From: Rhodococcus triatomae | Lineage (GTDB): Bacteria > Actinomycetota > Actinomycetes > Mycobacteriales > Mycobacteriaceae | Assembly: GCF_014217785.1 (NCBI RefSeq) | Contig: NZ_CP048814.1 | Coordinates: forward strand, 682,001-746,000 | DNA: 64,000 nt | Direction: 5' to 3' | Part shown: in pieces, positions 41,381-50,581 of the stretch | How the letters are laid out: every line of letters begins with the position of its first letter | Position numbering within the stretch: position 1 is the stretch's first letter | Notes under the pieces: model-generated | Told to the model about the DNA's origin: nothing | What the model saw: only the letters and a program-made list of their open reading frames with translations | The model's database searches: none | Program-made: the position numbers and the translations under genes

Positions 41381-43957
41381 CTACACGTCCGCGATGGCCG
41401 CCAACGGCGGGGTCCGCGCCGCCCGAGCGGCGGGCCACAGGGCAGCGAGGACGCCGACGACTCCGGAGGCCACGAGCATGACGACGACCTGCGTCCACGG
41501 CACCACGAAGGTGTCCAAGCCCTGATCCCGCAGGGTCCGAACGAATCCCCAACCGAAGGAGATCCCGAGGAGAACACCGACGACCGCGCCGAACACCGCG
41601 ATCAACACGGATTCGAGATAGATCGTGCGCCGAATCTGTGCGCGTTGCATACCGATCGCGCGCAACATACCGATCTCGCGACGCCGCTCCACCACCGACA
41701 GGGCGAGCGTGTTGACGATCCCGAGAACGGCGATCACCACCGCCAGCGCGAGCAGGCCGTACAGGATCGCCAGCAGCGTGTCGATCTGCTGCGCCTGGGT
41801 CCCCTTGAACTGCTCGGCATCCTGCACCTGTACCACCACGAACTGCTCGGTCGCGTCTTCCAGCTCGGTGCGCAGTGTGTCCAGGTCGGCGCCCGGTTCC
41901 GCATCGACGAACACCGCGAACGGGGTGACCAGCGCGGACGGCATGAGCTCCGCGAACACGTCGTCCGACACGATCCAGCTTCCGAGCAGCTGGGTGTGTG
42001 CGAAGATCCCGCCGACGACGGCCGGCACGCTGTCGCCGTCGCCGCTCTCGAACGACACCGTGTCGCCGAGGCTCCATCCCCGCTCCTCCGCCTCGGTGTC
42101 CGCGACGATCACCGTGCCGTCGTCGAGCCGGTCGGTTCCCTCGAGGATCTCGATCTCGAGGACCCCGTCGAAGGGGCCGTCGAGCGACGCCCCGAACTCG
42201 GTCTCCTCGTCTCCGCCGACCTTCGCGACGACCCCGTTGAGAGCGACGACCGAACGCACGTCCGACAGGGCTCCGACAGCCGGCGCGACCCCGCCCGGAA
42301 CGCCGATTCCCTGTGGCCCGCTCAGGATGTAGTCGGCCGTGACACCGGTGTCGACCAGGGCGTCGACACTGCTCTTCGCGGAGGCACCGAACACCCCGAT
42401 CACCGACACGAGCATCAGCCCCAGAGTGAGCGCGAAGGCTGTCGCCGCGGTACGGCGCGGATTGCGTACGGCGTTCGTCCGGGCCAGCCGGCCGACCGCG
42501 CCGAAGGGCTTTCCGAGTACTCTGCCGAGCGCCCCGACGAACGGTCGCGACAGTGCCGGTGCCGCGAACATCACCGACAGGACCAGGGCGAACGCGCCGA
42601 GCCCCACCGTGATCGCGGCGGGCTCACCGGTGCCCGATGCGCCGACGACGAGCGCGCCCACACCGAGCACCGCCAGCACGGCACCGGCGATCGTCCTGAT
42701 CCGCAACGAGTCCCCCGCCGAGGCGAACTCCTCCCGCATCGCCGCGACCGGCGGCACCCGGGATGCCCTCCGTGCGGGCGCATAGGCGCTGACCACCGTG
42801 ACGACCATCCCGATGAACAGCGCGATCAGAATCGTGCGGGGTCGTAATTGCAGCGCGCCCTCCGGCAGCCCCACGTCGAAAGTGTTGAGCAGCCCGCGCA
42901 ACCCGTAGGCCAGGCCGATTCCCGCGACGATGCCTATCGCACTGCCCACCACACCGACCACGACGGCCTCGAGCACGACGGAGCGGCCCACCTGCCCACG
43001 GCTGGCACCGACGGCGCGAAGCAGGGCGAGTTCACGCAGCCGTTGCGCCACGATCATCGAGAAGGTGTTGTAGATGATGAAGGTGCCCACGAGGAGCGCG
43101 ATCGCCCCGAATGCGAGCATGAAGTAGTTGACGAAGTCGAGAGCCTGGGAGACTTCGGCCTTGGTCTCCTCGCGCACCTCGTCACCGGTCTGCACCTGCA
43201 GATCCGGAAACGCAGCCGCCACCCGGTCACGAAGCTCCTCCGGGGCGATACCGTCGCCACCGACATCGACGTACTCGACGTGCCGTCCGTCGGTGAACAG
43301 CTCCCGCGCCTGCGGGTCGACGAAGGAGACACCGATGAATCCACCGGTGTCCGTGTCGATGTCGTAGATTCCGGACACCGTCACGTCGATGATTCCGCGT
43401 GCGGGAACGAGAATCCGCGTCGCATCGCCGACCGCGAGGTCGGCCCGCTCGGCGGCGCTCCGGTTGACGGCGACCTCACCCGATGCGGCCGGCGCGGCCC
43501 CGTCGACGAACGTGTCCACGGGCCCCAGGGCCTGCTCCGGCGGAACGTAGTTGACGCCGATGCTCGGCGCCCCACCGGTCTGGACGGCGACGCCCTCCTC
43601 GTCGAGCAGTACCACCTGACCGCTCACCGCGGGGACCACCGCACGCACTCCGGGAACGGACTCCACCGCGGCAATGTCGTCGAGGGGAACGCCCCGGGAG
43701 TTCGCGCCCTCGGTGGACACGCGCACATCCACACCCTGTGCGTCCTGCGCGAAGATGGAATCGAAAGTGTGCCTCAGCGTGTCGGTGAACACGAAGGACC
43801 CGGCGACGAAGGCGGTTCCGAGCACCACCGACAGGACGGTGAGGGCGAGGCGAACCTTGTGCGCGGCGAGGTTGCGCAGCGAGACCTTGCGCATCGGGTG
43901 TGCTCCGCCACGGAAGTCGGCGGAAGGGACGTCGCGGCTTCGGGTGTCGGCGGTCAC
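41381..43957 (-). CDS. FtsX-like ABC transporter permease (MacB/LolE type)
   Basis: An 858-residue permease with two FtsX modules. The first helix follows MRKVSLRNLAAHKVRLALTVLSVVLGTAFVAGSFVF, then a periplasmic core domain, three helices around residues 260-390 (ALLVGTFIIYNTFSMIVAQRLRELALLRAVGASRGQVGRSVVLEA), and a second copy with VVERRREIGMLRAIGMQRAQIRRTIYLESVL near the C-terminus. Such complexes export or mechanically process lipids, peptides or drugs using the ATPase encoded just upstream. The GTG at 43957 lies 3 bp after the ATPase stop; the ATG at 43894 (MRKVSLRN) with GGAG 8 nt upstream may be the real start. Confidence 0.88.
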   Translation of the reverse strand: MTADTRSRDVPSADFRGGAHPMRKVSLRNLAAHKVRLALTVLSVVLGTAFVAGSFVFTDTLRHTFDSIFAQDAQGVDVRVSTEGANSRGVPLDDIAAVESVPGVRAVVPAVSGQVVLLDEEGVAVQTGGAPSIGVNYVPPEQALGPVDTFVDGAAPAASGEVAVNRSAAERADLAVGDATRILVPARGIIDVTVSGIYDIDTDTGGFIGVSFVDPQARELFTDGRHVEYVDVGGDGIAPEELRDRVAAAFPDLQVQTGDEVREETKAEVSQALDFVNYFMLAFGAIALLVGTFIIYNTFSMIVAQRLRELALLRAVGASRGQVGRSVVLEAVVVGVVGSAIGIVAGIGLAYGLRGLLNTFDVGLPEGALQLRPRTILIALFIGMVVTVVSAYAPARRASRVPPVAAMREEFASAGDSLRIRTIAGAVLAVLGVGALVVGASGTGEPAAITVGLGAFALVLSVMFAAPALSRPFVGALGRVLGKPFGAVGRLARTNAVRNPRRTAATAFALTLGLMLVSVIGVFGASAKSSVDALVDTGVTADYILSGPQGIGVPGGVAPAVGALSDVRSVVALNGVVAKVGGDEETEFGASLDGPFDGVLEIEILEGTDRLDDGTVIVADTEAEERGWSLGDTVSFESGDGDSVPAVVGGIFAHTQLLGSWIVSDDVFAELMPSALVTPFAVFVDAEPGADLDTLRTELEDATEQFVVVQVQDAEQFKGTQAQQIDTLLAILYGLLALAVVIAVLGIVNTLALSVVERRREIGMLRAIGMQRAQIRRTIYLESVLIAVFGAVVGVLLGISFGWGFVRTLRDQGLDTFVVPWTQVVVMLVASGVVGVLAALWPAARAARTPPLAAIADV

Positions 43958-43960
43958 GGC

Positions 43961-44770
43961 TCAGCCGTTCCCGGTCGCGGCAGCGACCTCGTCGAGTTGC
44001 TTCATCCGGTCCAGGACGGACTCGGCGGTGGGTCCGCGGAGTTCGTCCACGGTCCGCCCGTCCGCCAGGAACACCACCCGGTCCGCGTACGCGGCGGCAC
44101 GCGGGTCGTGGGTGACGATGACGACGGTCTGGTGGAACTCGTCGACCGCAGCGCGCAGAATCGACAGGACCTCACCGGACGATCGCGAATCGAGGTTTCC
44201 GGTGGGCTCGTCACCGAAGATGATCTCCGGCTGTGAGGCGAGCGCGCGTGCACACGCCACACGCTGCTGCTGACCGCCGGACAACTCACCCGGCCGATGA
44301 TCGAGCCGATCCTTCAAACCGAGCCGGCTCAGCACGTCGTCCAGCCACTCCGCATCCGGACTGCGCCCCGCGATCGCCGACGGCAGCGTGATGTTCTCGA
44401 GTGCCGTGAGTGTAGGCACCAGGTTGAACGACTGGAACACGAAGCCGACGCGATCACGTCGCAGCCGGGTCATCTCCTTGTCGGACAGCGACGTCAGGTC
44501 CGTGTCCCCGAGGAACACCGCACCCTCCGTCGCGTCGTCGAGACCCGCGAGGCAGTGCATCAGCGTCGACTTCCCGGACCCCGAGGGGCCCATGATCGCG
44601 GTGAACTCGCCCTTCGCGAACTCCACCGACACCTCGCTCAGCGCCGCGACGCGGGTGTCCCCGGTGCCGTAGATCTTCGACAGGCCCACCGCCCGGGCGG
44701 CGACGTCCGGAGCGGGTGAGTCGGGGGCAGGTGATTCAGGGCCAGGTGAGTCGGGGGCAGGGGTGGTCAT
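43961..44770 (-). CDS. ABC transporter ATP-binding protein (LolD/MacB type)
   Basis: A 269-residue ATPase with Walker A GPSGSGKSTLMHCLAGL, Q-loop FVFQSFNLVPTLTALENI, signature LSGGQQQRVACARAL, Walker B IIFGDEPTGNLDSRS and H-loop VTHDPRAAAYADRVVFLADG. This is the LolD/MacB/FtsE pattern, matching the FtsX-like permease that follows. The N-terminus has a short proline-rich repeat, PAPDS/PGPES/PAPDS/PAPD, from a 15-bp tandem repeat. Confidence 0.9.
   Translation of the reverse strand: MTTPAPDSPGPESPAPDSPAPDVAARAVGLSKIYGTGDTRVAALSEVSVEFAKGEFTAIMGPSGSGKSTLMHCLAGLDDATEGAVFLGDTDLTSLSDKEMTRLRRDRVGFVFQSFNLVPTLTALENITLPSAIAGRSPDAEWLDDVLSRLGLKDRLDHRPGELSGGQQQRVACARALASQPEIIFGDEPTGNLDSRSSGEVLSILRAAVDEFHQTVVIVTHDPRAAAYADRVVFLADGRTVDELRGPTAESVLDRMKQLDEVAAATGNG
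44715..44759 (-). repeat. Three 15-bp tandem units encoding PAPDS-type pentapeptides
   Basis: GGTGAGTCGGGGGCA occurs exactly at 44715-44729 and 44745-44759, with a diverged unit between (44730-44744). It encodes the proline-rich N-terminal extension of the ABC ATPase. Confidence 0.85.
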
Positions 44771-44885
44771 GGCAGCCTTTCGTCGAGCGGTACCGGCCGA
44801 ACACGTCTGCAGTCTTTACCGTCCATCTTGTCGATCGGGGCCCCCGCGCGCCATCGGGAATCACCCTGAACCCGATACTGGCTCG

Positions 44886-45266
44886 GTGACCTCCACATCT
44901 CGCCCCTGCCCCTGTGGGCTTCCCGAGACGTACGACGCCTGTTGCGGACGCTTCCACCGGGGAGCAGCGGCTCCGACCGCCGAGCGGTTGATGCGGTCGC
45001 GATACAGCGCCTTCGCCCGGGGGCTGTCCGACTACCTGCGGGACACCTGGCATCCCCGGACCCGGCCCGACCGGCTCGACCTCGATCCCGGCGACCGGTG
45101 GACGGGTCTCGACGTCCTCGCGACGACCGGTGGCGGAGTATTCGACAGCGAGGGAACGGTCGAGTTCGTCGCACACCGGCGCGGTGCGCCACCGATGCAC
45201 GAGCACAGCCGATTCGTGCGTGACGGCGGCCGATGGGCGTACCTGGACGGGACCCATCGGCGATGA
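44886..45266 (+). CDS. YchJ-family protein with SEC-C zinc motif
   Basis: A 126-residue YchJ/UPF0225 protein: CPCGLPETYDACCGRFHRG is the SEC-C zinc-binding motif at the N-terminus, followed by PTAERLMRSRYSAFARGLSDYLRDTWHP and FVAHRRGAPPMHEHSRFVRDGGRWAYLDG, the NTF2-like domain. The molecular role is not established. The GTG at 44886 is 6 nt after GATACT, a possible leaderless -10 element. It is divergent from the ABC ATPase. Confidence 0.82.
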   Translation: MTSTSRPCPCGLPETYDACCGRFHRGAAAPTAERLMRSRYSAFARGLSDYLRDTWHPRTRPDRLDLDPGDRWTGLDVLATTGGGVFDSEGTVEFVAHRRGAPPMHEHSRFVRDGGRWAYLDGTHRR

Positions 45267-45341
45267 CGCGGCCGGCGACGGTGACCGGATGGTGACCACC
45301 CCGCACGGCGGTGGGTCCCCGGCTGCGCGCACTCCCGGATC

Positions 45342-45347
45342 TACGAT
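45342..45347 (+). promoter_or_regulatory. Predicted -10 element of a leaderless promoter (45355 gene)
   Basis: TACGAT ends 7 nt before the ATG at 45355, with no Shine-Dalgarno in between. Confidence 0.45.
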
Positions 45348-45354
45348 CGGGACC

Positions 45355-45939
45355 ATGATGAGCACCGAGCGGATCCTCCCCGTCGCAGTCCTCGCAGCCG
45401 CCGTGCTGGCCCTCACCGCCTGCGGGAGCACCGAGGAGGCCGGGCCCGTCGCGGCCACCACCAGCGTCGTCTCCACCGCCCCGGAGGCCGCCGACGAGGT
45501 GCCCACGGACACCACCGAGTCCTCGGCCACGGCGAGCGCGGGGGCAAAGCTGACCGTCACCGACATCCGGGTGGGTCGCCACGACGGATTCGACCGGGTC
45601 GTCTACGAACTCGACGGCGAAGGCAGCCCGGGCTGGCGCGTGGGATACGTGGACGAGGCCGTCCAGGACGGAAGCGGCCGGGTCCTGCCGGTGTCCGGTG
45701 CGGGCGTACTCGAGGTGCGTATCGACGGGTCCGCCTACCCCTTCGACACCGGGATCGAGCCCTTCGCCGGACCCGCTCCGGTACCCGGAGTGCCCGACGG
45801 CGCCGTGGTCGAGGTGACGGACGCACTGGTCTTCGAAGGGGTGGCCCAGTCCTTCGTCGGCGTCTCCTCCGGTGACCGGCCGTTCGCCGTGACCGCGCTG
45901 AGCGATCCGGCACGCGTCGTGGTCGACGTCGCCCACTGA
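45355..45939 (+). CDS. Lipoprotein with AMIN-like domain
   Basis: A 194-residue lipoprotein: the signal ILPVAVLAAAVLALTACGS ends in a lipobox (LTAC). A Thr/Ser/Glu-rich linker leads to a beta-rich domain, LTVTDIRVGRHDGFDRVVYELDGEGSPGWRVGYVDEA ... FAVTALSDPARVVVDVAH, the actinobacterial AMIN-like domain thought to bind cell-wall polymers. The function is unknown. The ATG at 45355 follows TACGAT with 7 nt spacing; ATG at 45358 is also in frame. Confidence 0.78.
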   Translation: MMSTERILPVAVLAAAVLALTACGSTEEAGPVAATTSVVSTAPEAADEVPTDTTESSATASAGAKLTVTDIRVGRHDGFDRVVYELDGEGSPGWRVGYVDEAVQDGSGRVLPVSGAGVLEVRIDGSAYPFDTGIEPFAGPAPVPGVPDGAVVEVTDALVFEGVAQSFVGVSSGDRPFAVTALSDPARVVVDVAH

Positions 45940-45958
45940 ACCGGAGCACTCCCGCGAC

Positions 45959-45989
45959 TTGACCTCGAGTTAACTCGAGGTTCTACGTT
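45959..45989 (+). promoter_or_regulatory. SoxR/MerR-type promoter with 20-bp palindrome
   Basis: A perfect palindrome ACCTCGAGTTAACTCGAGGT (45962-45981) sits between TTGACC (-35, 45959-45964) and TACGTT (-10, 45984-45989). The spacer is 19 bp, the overlong spacing that MerR-family activators such as SoxR correct by twisting DNA. The core differs from the enterobacterial SoxR box by two symmetric changes. It drives the ABC exporter starting at 46038. Confidence 0.75.
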
Positions 45990-46037
45990 CGTGTCGTACC
46001 CCCTCCGTACGGTGGGGCCGACGCGAGGGAGAACACC

Positions 46038-47933
46038 GTGAGCATGGAAGTCACCGCGTGGAATTCGATGTACAACGCGATGCACGCGCAGGAGGACCGG
46101 CGGCCGTTCTCCCGCGCCACCCTGCGCCGGATCGGGCGGTTCGCGACGCCGCACCGCCGTAGCCTCCTGGTCTATCTGCTGCTCAGTGTGGTCACCGCGG
46201 TACTCGCGGTGGCAACACCGGTGCTCGCCGGACGCGTGATCAACGCGATCGTGGACGGTGACGGTACCGGGGTCGTCGTCGGTCTTGCGTTGCTCATCGC
46301 GGTCATCGCGCTCCTCGAGGCCGCCCTCGCACTGGTCACGCGCTACCTGTCCGCCACCATCGGCGAGAACCTGATCCTCGATCTACGCACCGCCGTCTTC
46401 GATCACGTGCAGAAGATGCCGGTGGCGTTCTTCACGAGGACCCGGACCGGGGCCCTGGTCTCCCGGCTCAACAACGACGTCATCGGCGCGCAGCGCGCCT
46501 TCAGTGACACCCTGTCCGGGGTGGTCGGCAACGTCGTCACCCTGGCGATCACCCTGGTCGTGATGGTCGGGATCTCCTGGCAGATCACGCTGGTCGCACT
46601 ACTGCTCCTGCCGGTGTTCGTGATCCCGGCCAAGTGGATGGGCACCCGTCTGGCCCAGCTCAGCCGGGAGGCCGCCAACCACAACTCGGTGATGAGCACC
46701 CAGATGACGGAACGGTTCTCCGCACCGGGCGCCACGCTGGTCAAGCTCTTCGGCCGGCCGGACGAGGAGTCCGCCGAGTTCGCCGTCCGGGCACGCCGCG
46801 TACGGGACATCGGCGTCCGTACCGCGATGCTGCAGTCGGTGTTCGTCACGGCACTGACACTCGTCTCGGCGTTGGCGCTCGCGCTGGTGTACGGGCTCGG
46901 CGGGTTCTATGCCCTGGCCGGCACCCTGGACGCCGGTGCGGTGGTGGCCATGGCCATGCTGCTCACCCGGCTGTATTCACCGCTGACCTCCCTGGCCAGT
47001 GCCCGGATGGACGTCATGAGCGCACTGGTCAGCTTCGAGCGGGTCTTCGAGGTCCTGGACCTCGAGCCGCTCGTGCGCGAGCGGCCGGGCGCGACGGCGG
47101 TCGACGCGGGCCCGGTCTCCGTCGAGTTCGACTCGGTGGACTTCGCCTACCCGTCCGCGGACCAGGTGTCGCTCGCCTCGCTCGAGGAGGTCGCGACCCT
47201 CGACACCCGTGGTGGGGTGACGGTGCTGCGCGATGTCTCGTTCACCGCCCGGCCCGGCCAGATGGTGGCCCTCGTGGGGTCCTCCGGGGCCGGAAAGTCC
47301 ACGATCGCCCAGTTGGTACCCCGCCTGTACGACGTGGACCACGGGGCGATCCGGATCGGCGGCACCGACGTCCGTGACCTGACCGCCGAGTCCCTCCGGC
47401 ACACGGTGGGCATGGTCACCCAGGACGGCCACCTATTCCACGACACGGTGCGGGCGAACCTCCTACTCGCCCGCCCGGACGCGACCGCGGACGATCTGGC
47501 CGACGCGCTGCGAAGGGCCCGGCTCGACGACCTGATCGCCGCGCTACCGGACGGCCTGGACACGGTGGTCGGAGAACGCGGCTACCGGCTCTCCGGCGGG
47601 GAGCGTCAACGTCTGACCATCGCGCGCCTGCTGCTCGCGGGGCAGCGAGTGGTGATCCTCGACGAGGCGACCGCCCACCTGGACTCGACGTCCGAGGCAG
47701 CGGTGCAGGAAGCCCTCGGTGAGGCACTGGCGGGTCGCACATCGCTCGTGATCGCACACCGTCTGTCGACCATTCGGGCCGCCGACCTGATTCTCGTGGT
47801 CGAGAACGGCCGTGTCGTCGAACGCGGTAACCACGACACTCTCCTCGACGCCGGCGGTCGATACGCGGACCTGTACCGCACTCAGTTCGCGCCCGCCGCG
47901 GAACCGCTCGAGAACGGGCTCGTGCACGGCTGA
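46038..47933 (+). CDS. ABC exporter, fused permease/ATPase (multidrug type)
   Basis: A 631-residue half-transporter: a cytoplasmic start, six membrane helices (~50-330, for example SLLVYLLLSVVTAVLAVATPVLAG), then the ATPase with Walker A VGSSGAGKSTIAQLVPRLYDVDHG, signature RLSGGERQRLTIARLLL, Walker B VVILDEATAHLD and H-loop VIAHRLSTI. Homodimers export drugs, lipids or redox-active compounds. GAGGGAG precedes the GTG. The SoxR-like promoter upstream suggests induction by redox-cycling agents; a SoxR-controlled ABC transporter is known in Streptomyces. Confidence 0.9.
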   Translation: MSMEVTAWNSMYNAMHAQEDRRPFSRATLRRIGRFATPHRRSLLVYLLLSVVTAVLAVATPVLAGRVINAIVDGDGTGVVVGLALLIAVIALLEAALALVTRYLSATIGENLILDLRTAVFDHVQKMPVAFFTRTRTGALVSRLNNDVIGAQRAFSDTLSGVVGNVVTLAITLVVMVGISWQITLVALLLLPVFVIPAKWMGTRLAQLSREAANHNSVMSTQMTERFSAPGATLVKLFGRPDEESAEFAVRARRVRDIGVRTAMLQSVFVTALTLVSALALALVYGLGGFYALAGTLDAGAVVAMAMLLTRLYSPLTSLASARMDVMSALVSFERVFEVLDLEPLVRERPGATAVDAGPVSVEFDSVDFAYPSADQVSLASLEEVATLDTRGGVTVLRDVSFTARPGQMVALVGSSGAGKSTIAQLVPRLYDVDHGAIRIGGTDVRDLTAESLRHTVGMVTQDGHLFHDTVRANLLLARPDATADDLADALRRARLDDLIAALPDGLDTVVGERGYRLSGGERQRLTIARLLLAGQRVVILDEATAHLDSTSEAAVQEALGEALAGRTSLVIAHRLSTIRAADLILVVENGRVVERGNHDTLLDAGGRYADLYRTQFAPAAEPLENGLVHG

Positions 47934-48055
47934 CCGGCGGCCCTCTCGGCAGGTACTGACGAAATCGTGACTCTGGGGTAAGTTGTCGCCTCGACAGCTT
48001 GGCGAACAGAAACTCGGCGACTTTCGGTACTCGGCGAACCTCAGGAGGCACTCAC

Positions 48056-48739
48056 GTGAACGGTCGGGCAGCGCACACGGATGTAGTCGGCCGCACGCCT
48101 CTCCGCTCCACGCCCCGCCTCGTTCGCCGTGCCGTCGCGGTAGCCGCGATCACGCTGTCCGCTCCCCTGGCGCTCTCCGGTGCCGCCCACGCGGCCCCCG
48201 AGGACACCGCGCCCGGTCTTGCGGACCTGCGCGAGCAGACCGACGGCGACCAGGCCGCCCGGGACGCCGTCGACGCGCTGGCCGCATCGACCGTGCTCGG
48301 CGACATCGCGGGCGAGTACACGCCGTTCTTCTACTCGGCCCCGACCATCGGCTGCGGCACGTTCGCGCCCGTCACGATGACGATGGCGTCGGCCACCACG
48401 GGGCCGTCCGCCGAGATCCGCGCCGACGAGGTGAACTTCCAGGCACTGTCCGCCTATCCCGGCGTCGTCACCGCATCCGGATTGAACGTCGCCTGGCTCA
48501 ACACGGCTACCGGCGCCAGCGGCGTCGCCCCTCTCGACGGCACCACCGACGGCGGCTATCCCTCGCTGGCGAAGGTGGTGCCGACCGGCTCCGGCACCGT
48601 CGTGGCCTCGATCTTCGGGTCGGTGAGCTACACGAACGCCACCTGCCACGTCCTCCCCACGGTCGGCATGTTCTTCGTCCCGGAGGAAGGCCCGCTGCCC
48701 GCGGATCATGTCGCGCCGCCCGAGGACGCCCCCGCCTGA
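48056..48739 (+). CDS. Secreted protein of unknown function
   Basis: A 227-residue protein with a long Sec signal (RLVRRAVAVAAITLSAPLALSGAAHA). The mature part is rich in Thr/Ala/Gly and predicted beta strands, with two cysteines (IGCGTFAP and NATCHVLP) that could pair, and a proline-rich tail PPEDAPA. I recognise no family. The GTG at 48056 has a perfect AGGAGG (48043-48048) at 7 nt. It is followed by a 24-bp-stem hairpin and the convergent helicase gene. Confidence 0.7.
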   Translation: MNGRAAHTDVVGRTPLRSTPRLVRRAVAVAAITLSAPLALSGAAHAAPEDTAPGLADLREQTDGDQAARDAVDALAASTVLGDIAGEYTPFFYSAPTIGCGTFAPVTMTMASATTGPSAEIRADEVNFQALSAYPGVVTASGLNVAWLNTATGASGVAPLDGTTDGGYPSLAKVVPTGSGTVVASIFGSVSYTNATCHVLPTVGMFFVPEEGPLPADHVAPPEDAPA

Positions 48740-48758
48740 TCCGCCCGCCCCGCCTCCT

Positions 48759-48817
48759 CCCTGGGTGAAGGGACCCTTTGCCCGATCTGACGAGGCAAAG
48801 GGTCCCTTCATCCAGGG
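48759..48817. terminator. Long hairpin between convergent genes (second dispersed-palindrome copy)
   Basis: A 24-bp stem with one G.T pair (48759-48782 with 48794-48817; core GTGAAGGGACCCTTTGCC) encloses an 11-nt loop with TCTGACGA. It shares the CTGGGTGAAGG start and TCTGAnGA loop with the hairpin at 6738-6790. It sits between the secreted-protein and helicase stops, fitting a bidirectional terminator. Confidence 0.75.
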
Positions 48818-48826
48818 GGTGGGGGG

Positions 48827-50581
48827 TCAGTCGCGACGAGGGCGGCGCTCCTGTTTCCCGAACTTCTTGGGCTTGCCGCGATCACGGCTGTAGGTGTCCC
48901 CGGTCGGTCGACCGTGTGGGGGGCCGGAATCGGGCTGCAACTGGATGAGCACTCCGGAGATCCGGGTGCGGCGCAGGGCTTCGAGCGTCTCCCGGGACAG
49001 GTCTGCGGGCAGTTCCACCAGGCTGTGGTCGGGGCGAATGCTGATATGCCCGAAATCGCTCCGGCGCAGGCCACCCTCGTTCGCGATGGCACCGACGATG
49101 GCACCGGGCACCACCCGGTGCCGCTTGCCGACCGCGATCCGGTAGGTCATCAGATCGGCACCCGACTTGGCCTGTTTCGGGCCGTCGTCGAACTTCCTCG
49201 CAGGCCGTTCCCGCGGCTCACGCTCCCGCCGGGGCGGCGGCGGTGGCTCCGGCGCCATGAGGAAGTCGGCTCCGTCGCGGGACTGCAGTGCCAGCGCCGC
49301 CGCGATGTCGACCAGGGGCACGTCGTGCTCGCGCTCGTAGTCCTCGATCATCTTGCGGAACAGGCCCAGGTTGTCCGCAGCGAGGCTCTCGGTGATCGAG
49401 TCCTCGAACTTCGCGACCCGCTGGGCATTGACGTCCTCGACGCTCGGCAGCTGCATCTCGGCGAGGGGCTGCCGGGTGGCCTTCTCGATGGCCTTGAGCA
49501 GGTGCCGCTCGCGTGGGGCGACGAACAACAGCGCTTCGCCGGTGCGGCCGGCCCGGCCGGTGCGACCGATCCGGTGGACGTACGACTCGGTGTCGTGCGG
49601 GATGTCGTAGTTGACGACGTGGGAGATCCGGTCCACATCGAGCCCACGGGCAGCGACATCGGTGGCGACCAGGATGTCCAGGGCGCCGCTCTTGAGCTGC
49701 CCGATGGTGCGTTCACGCTGCGCCTGGACGATGTCACCGTTGATCGCCGCCGCCGAGAACCCGCGCGCACGCAGTTTCTCCGCGAGGTCCTCGGTGGCCT
49801 GCTTGGTGCGGACGAAGATGATCATCGCCTCGAAGCTCTCGACCTCGAGGATCCGGGTCAGCGCATCGAGCTTGCGCTGGTGTGCGACCTGGATGTAGCG
49901 CTGGGAGATGTTCGACGACGTCGTGGTCTTCGACTTGACCGTGATCTCCACCGGGTCGTGCAGGTACTGCTTGGAGATCTTGCGGATCGCGCCGGGCATG
50001 GTGGCCGAGAACAGCGCCACCTGCTTGTGCTCGGGAGTATCGGCGAGGATGCGCTCGACGTCCTCCTGGAAACCCATCTTGAGCATCTCGTCGGCCTCGT
50101 CGAGTACCAGGTACGCGAGCTTGGACAGATCCAGCGTGCCCTTCTCGAGATGGTCGATGACGCGGCCCGGGGTGCCGACGACGACGTGTGCACCACGCCG
50201 CAGCCCGGAGAGCTGCACGCCGTAGCTCTGACCACCGTAGATCGGCAGGACGTGGAGACCGGGGATGTGCGCGGAGTACTTCCCGAACGCCTCGGCGACC
50301 TGCAACGCCAGCTCGCGCGTCGGCGCGAGGACCAGCGCCTGTGGCGCCTTCTGCGACAGGTCGATTCGAGACAGGATCGGGACCGCGAATGCGGCGGTCT
50401 TACCGGTGCCGGTCTGCGCGAGACCGACGACGTCGTTGCCTTCGAGCAGCGGCGGGATCGTGGCGGCCTGGATCGGGGAGGGTGACTCGTACCCCACATC
50501 CGACAGCGCCTTCAACACCCGCTCGTCGATGTCGAGGTCGGCAAAGGTGGGGGGTTCTGGGTCACGCTCGGTATCACTCAT
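48827..50581 (-). CDS. deaD: DEAD-box RNA helicase with C-terminal RNA-binding domain (DeaD/CsdA type)
   Basis: A 584-residue helicase: Q-motif FADLDIDERVLKALSDVGYESPSPIQAATIP, motif I AQTGTGKTAAF, PTRELALQV, TPGRVIDHL, motif II VLDEADEML, motif III FSATMP, and the second domain with IIFVRTK, ATDVAARGLDV and HRIGRTGRAGRTG. After a basic, proline-rich linker a DbpA-like RNA-binding domain follows (TYRIAVGKRHRVVPGAIVGAIANEGGLRRSDFGHISI). It unwinds structured RNA in ribosome assembly, decay or cold adaptation. The C-terminal tail is Arg/Lys rich. Confidence 0.92.
   Translation of the reverse strand: MSDTERDPEPPTFADLDIDERVLKALSDVGYESPSPIQAATIPPLLEGNDVVGLAQTGTGKTAAFAVPILSRIDLSQKAPQALVLAPTRELALQVAEAFGKYSAHIPGLHVLPIYGGQSYGVQLSGLRRGAHVVVGTPGRVIDHLEKGTLDLSKLAYLVLDEADEMLKMGFQEDVERILADTPEHKQVALFSATMPGAIRKISKQYLHDPVEITVKSKTTTSSNISQRYIQVAHQRKLDALTRILEVESFEAMIIFVRTKQATEDLAEKLRARGFSAAAINGDIVQAQRERTIGQLKSGALDILVATDVAARGLDVDRISHVVNYDIPHDTESYVHRIGRTGRAGRTGEALLFVAPRERHLLKAIEKATRQPLAEMQLPSVEDVNAQRVAKFEDSITESLAADNLGLFRKMIEDYEREHDVPLVDIAAALALQSRDGADFLMAPEPPPPPRREREPRERPARKFDDGPKQAKSGADLMTYRIAVGKRHRVVPGAIVGAIANEGGLRRSDFGHISIRPDHSLVELPADLSRETLEALRRTRISGVLIQLQPDSGPPHGRPTGDTYSRDRGKPKKFGKQERRPRRD

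Noticed and set aside
38851-41481. Very long open frame on the plus strand (about 876 codons) opposite the acyl-CoA dehydrogenase genes
   Set aside because: It is antisense to two clear acyl-CoA dehydrogenases and its product is Arg/His/Pro-rich without family motifs. Its openness follows from the high GC and the unusual codon usage of the opposite gene.
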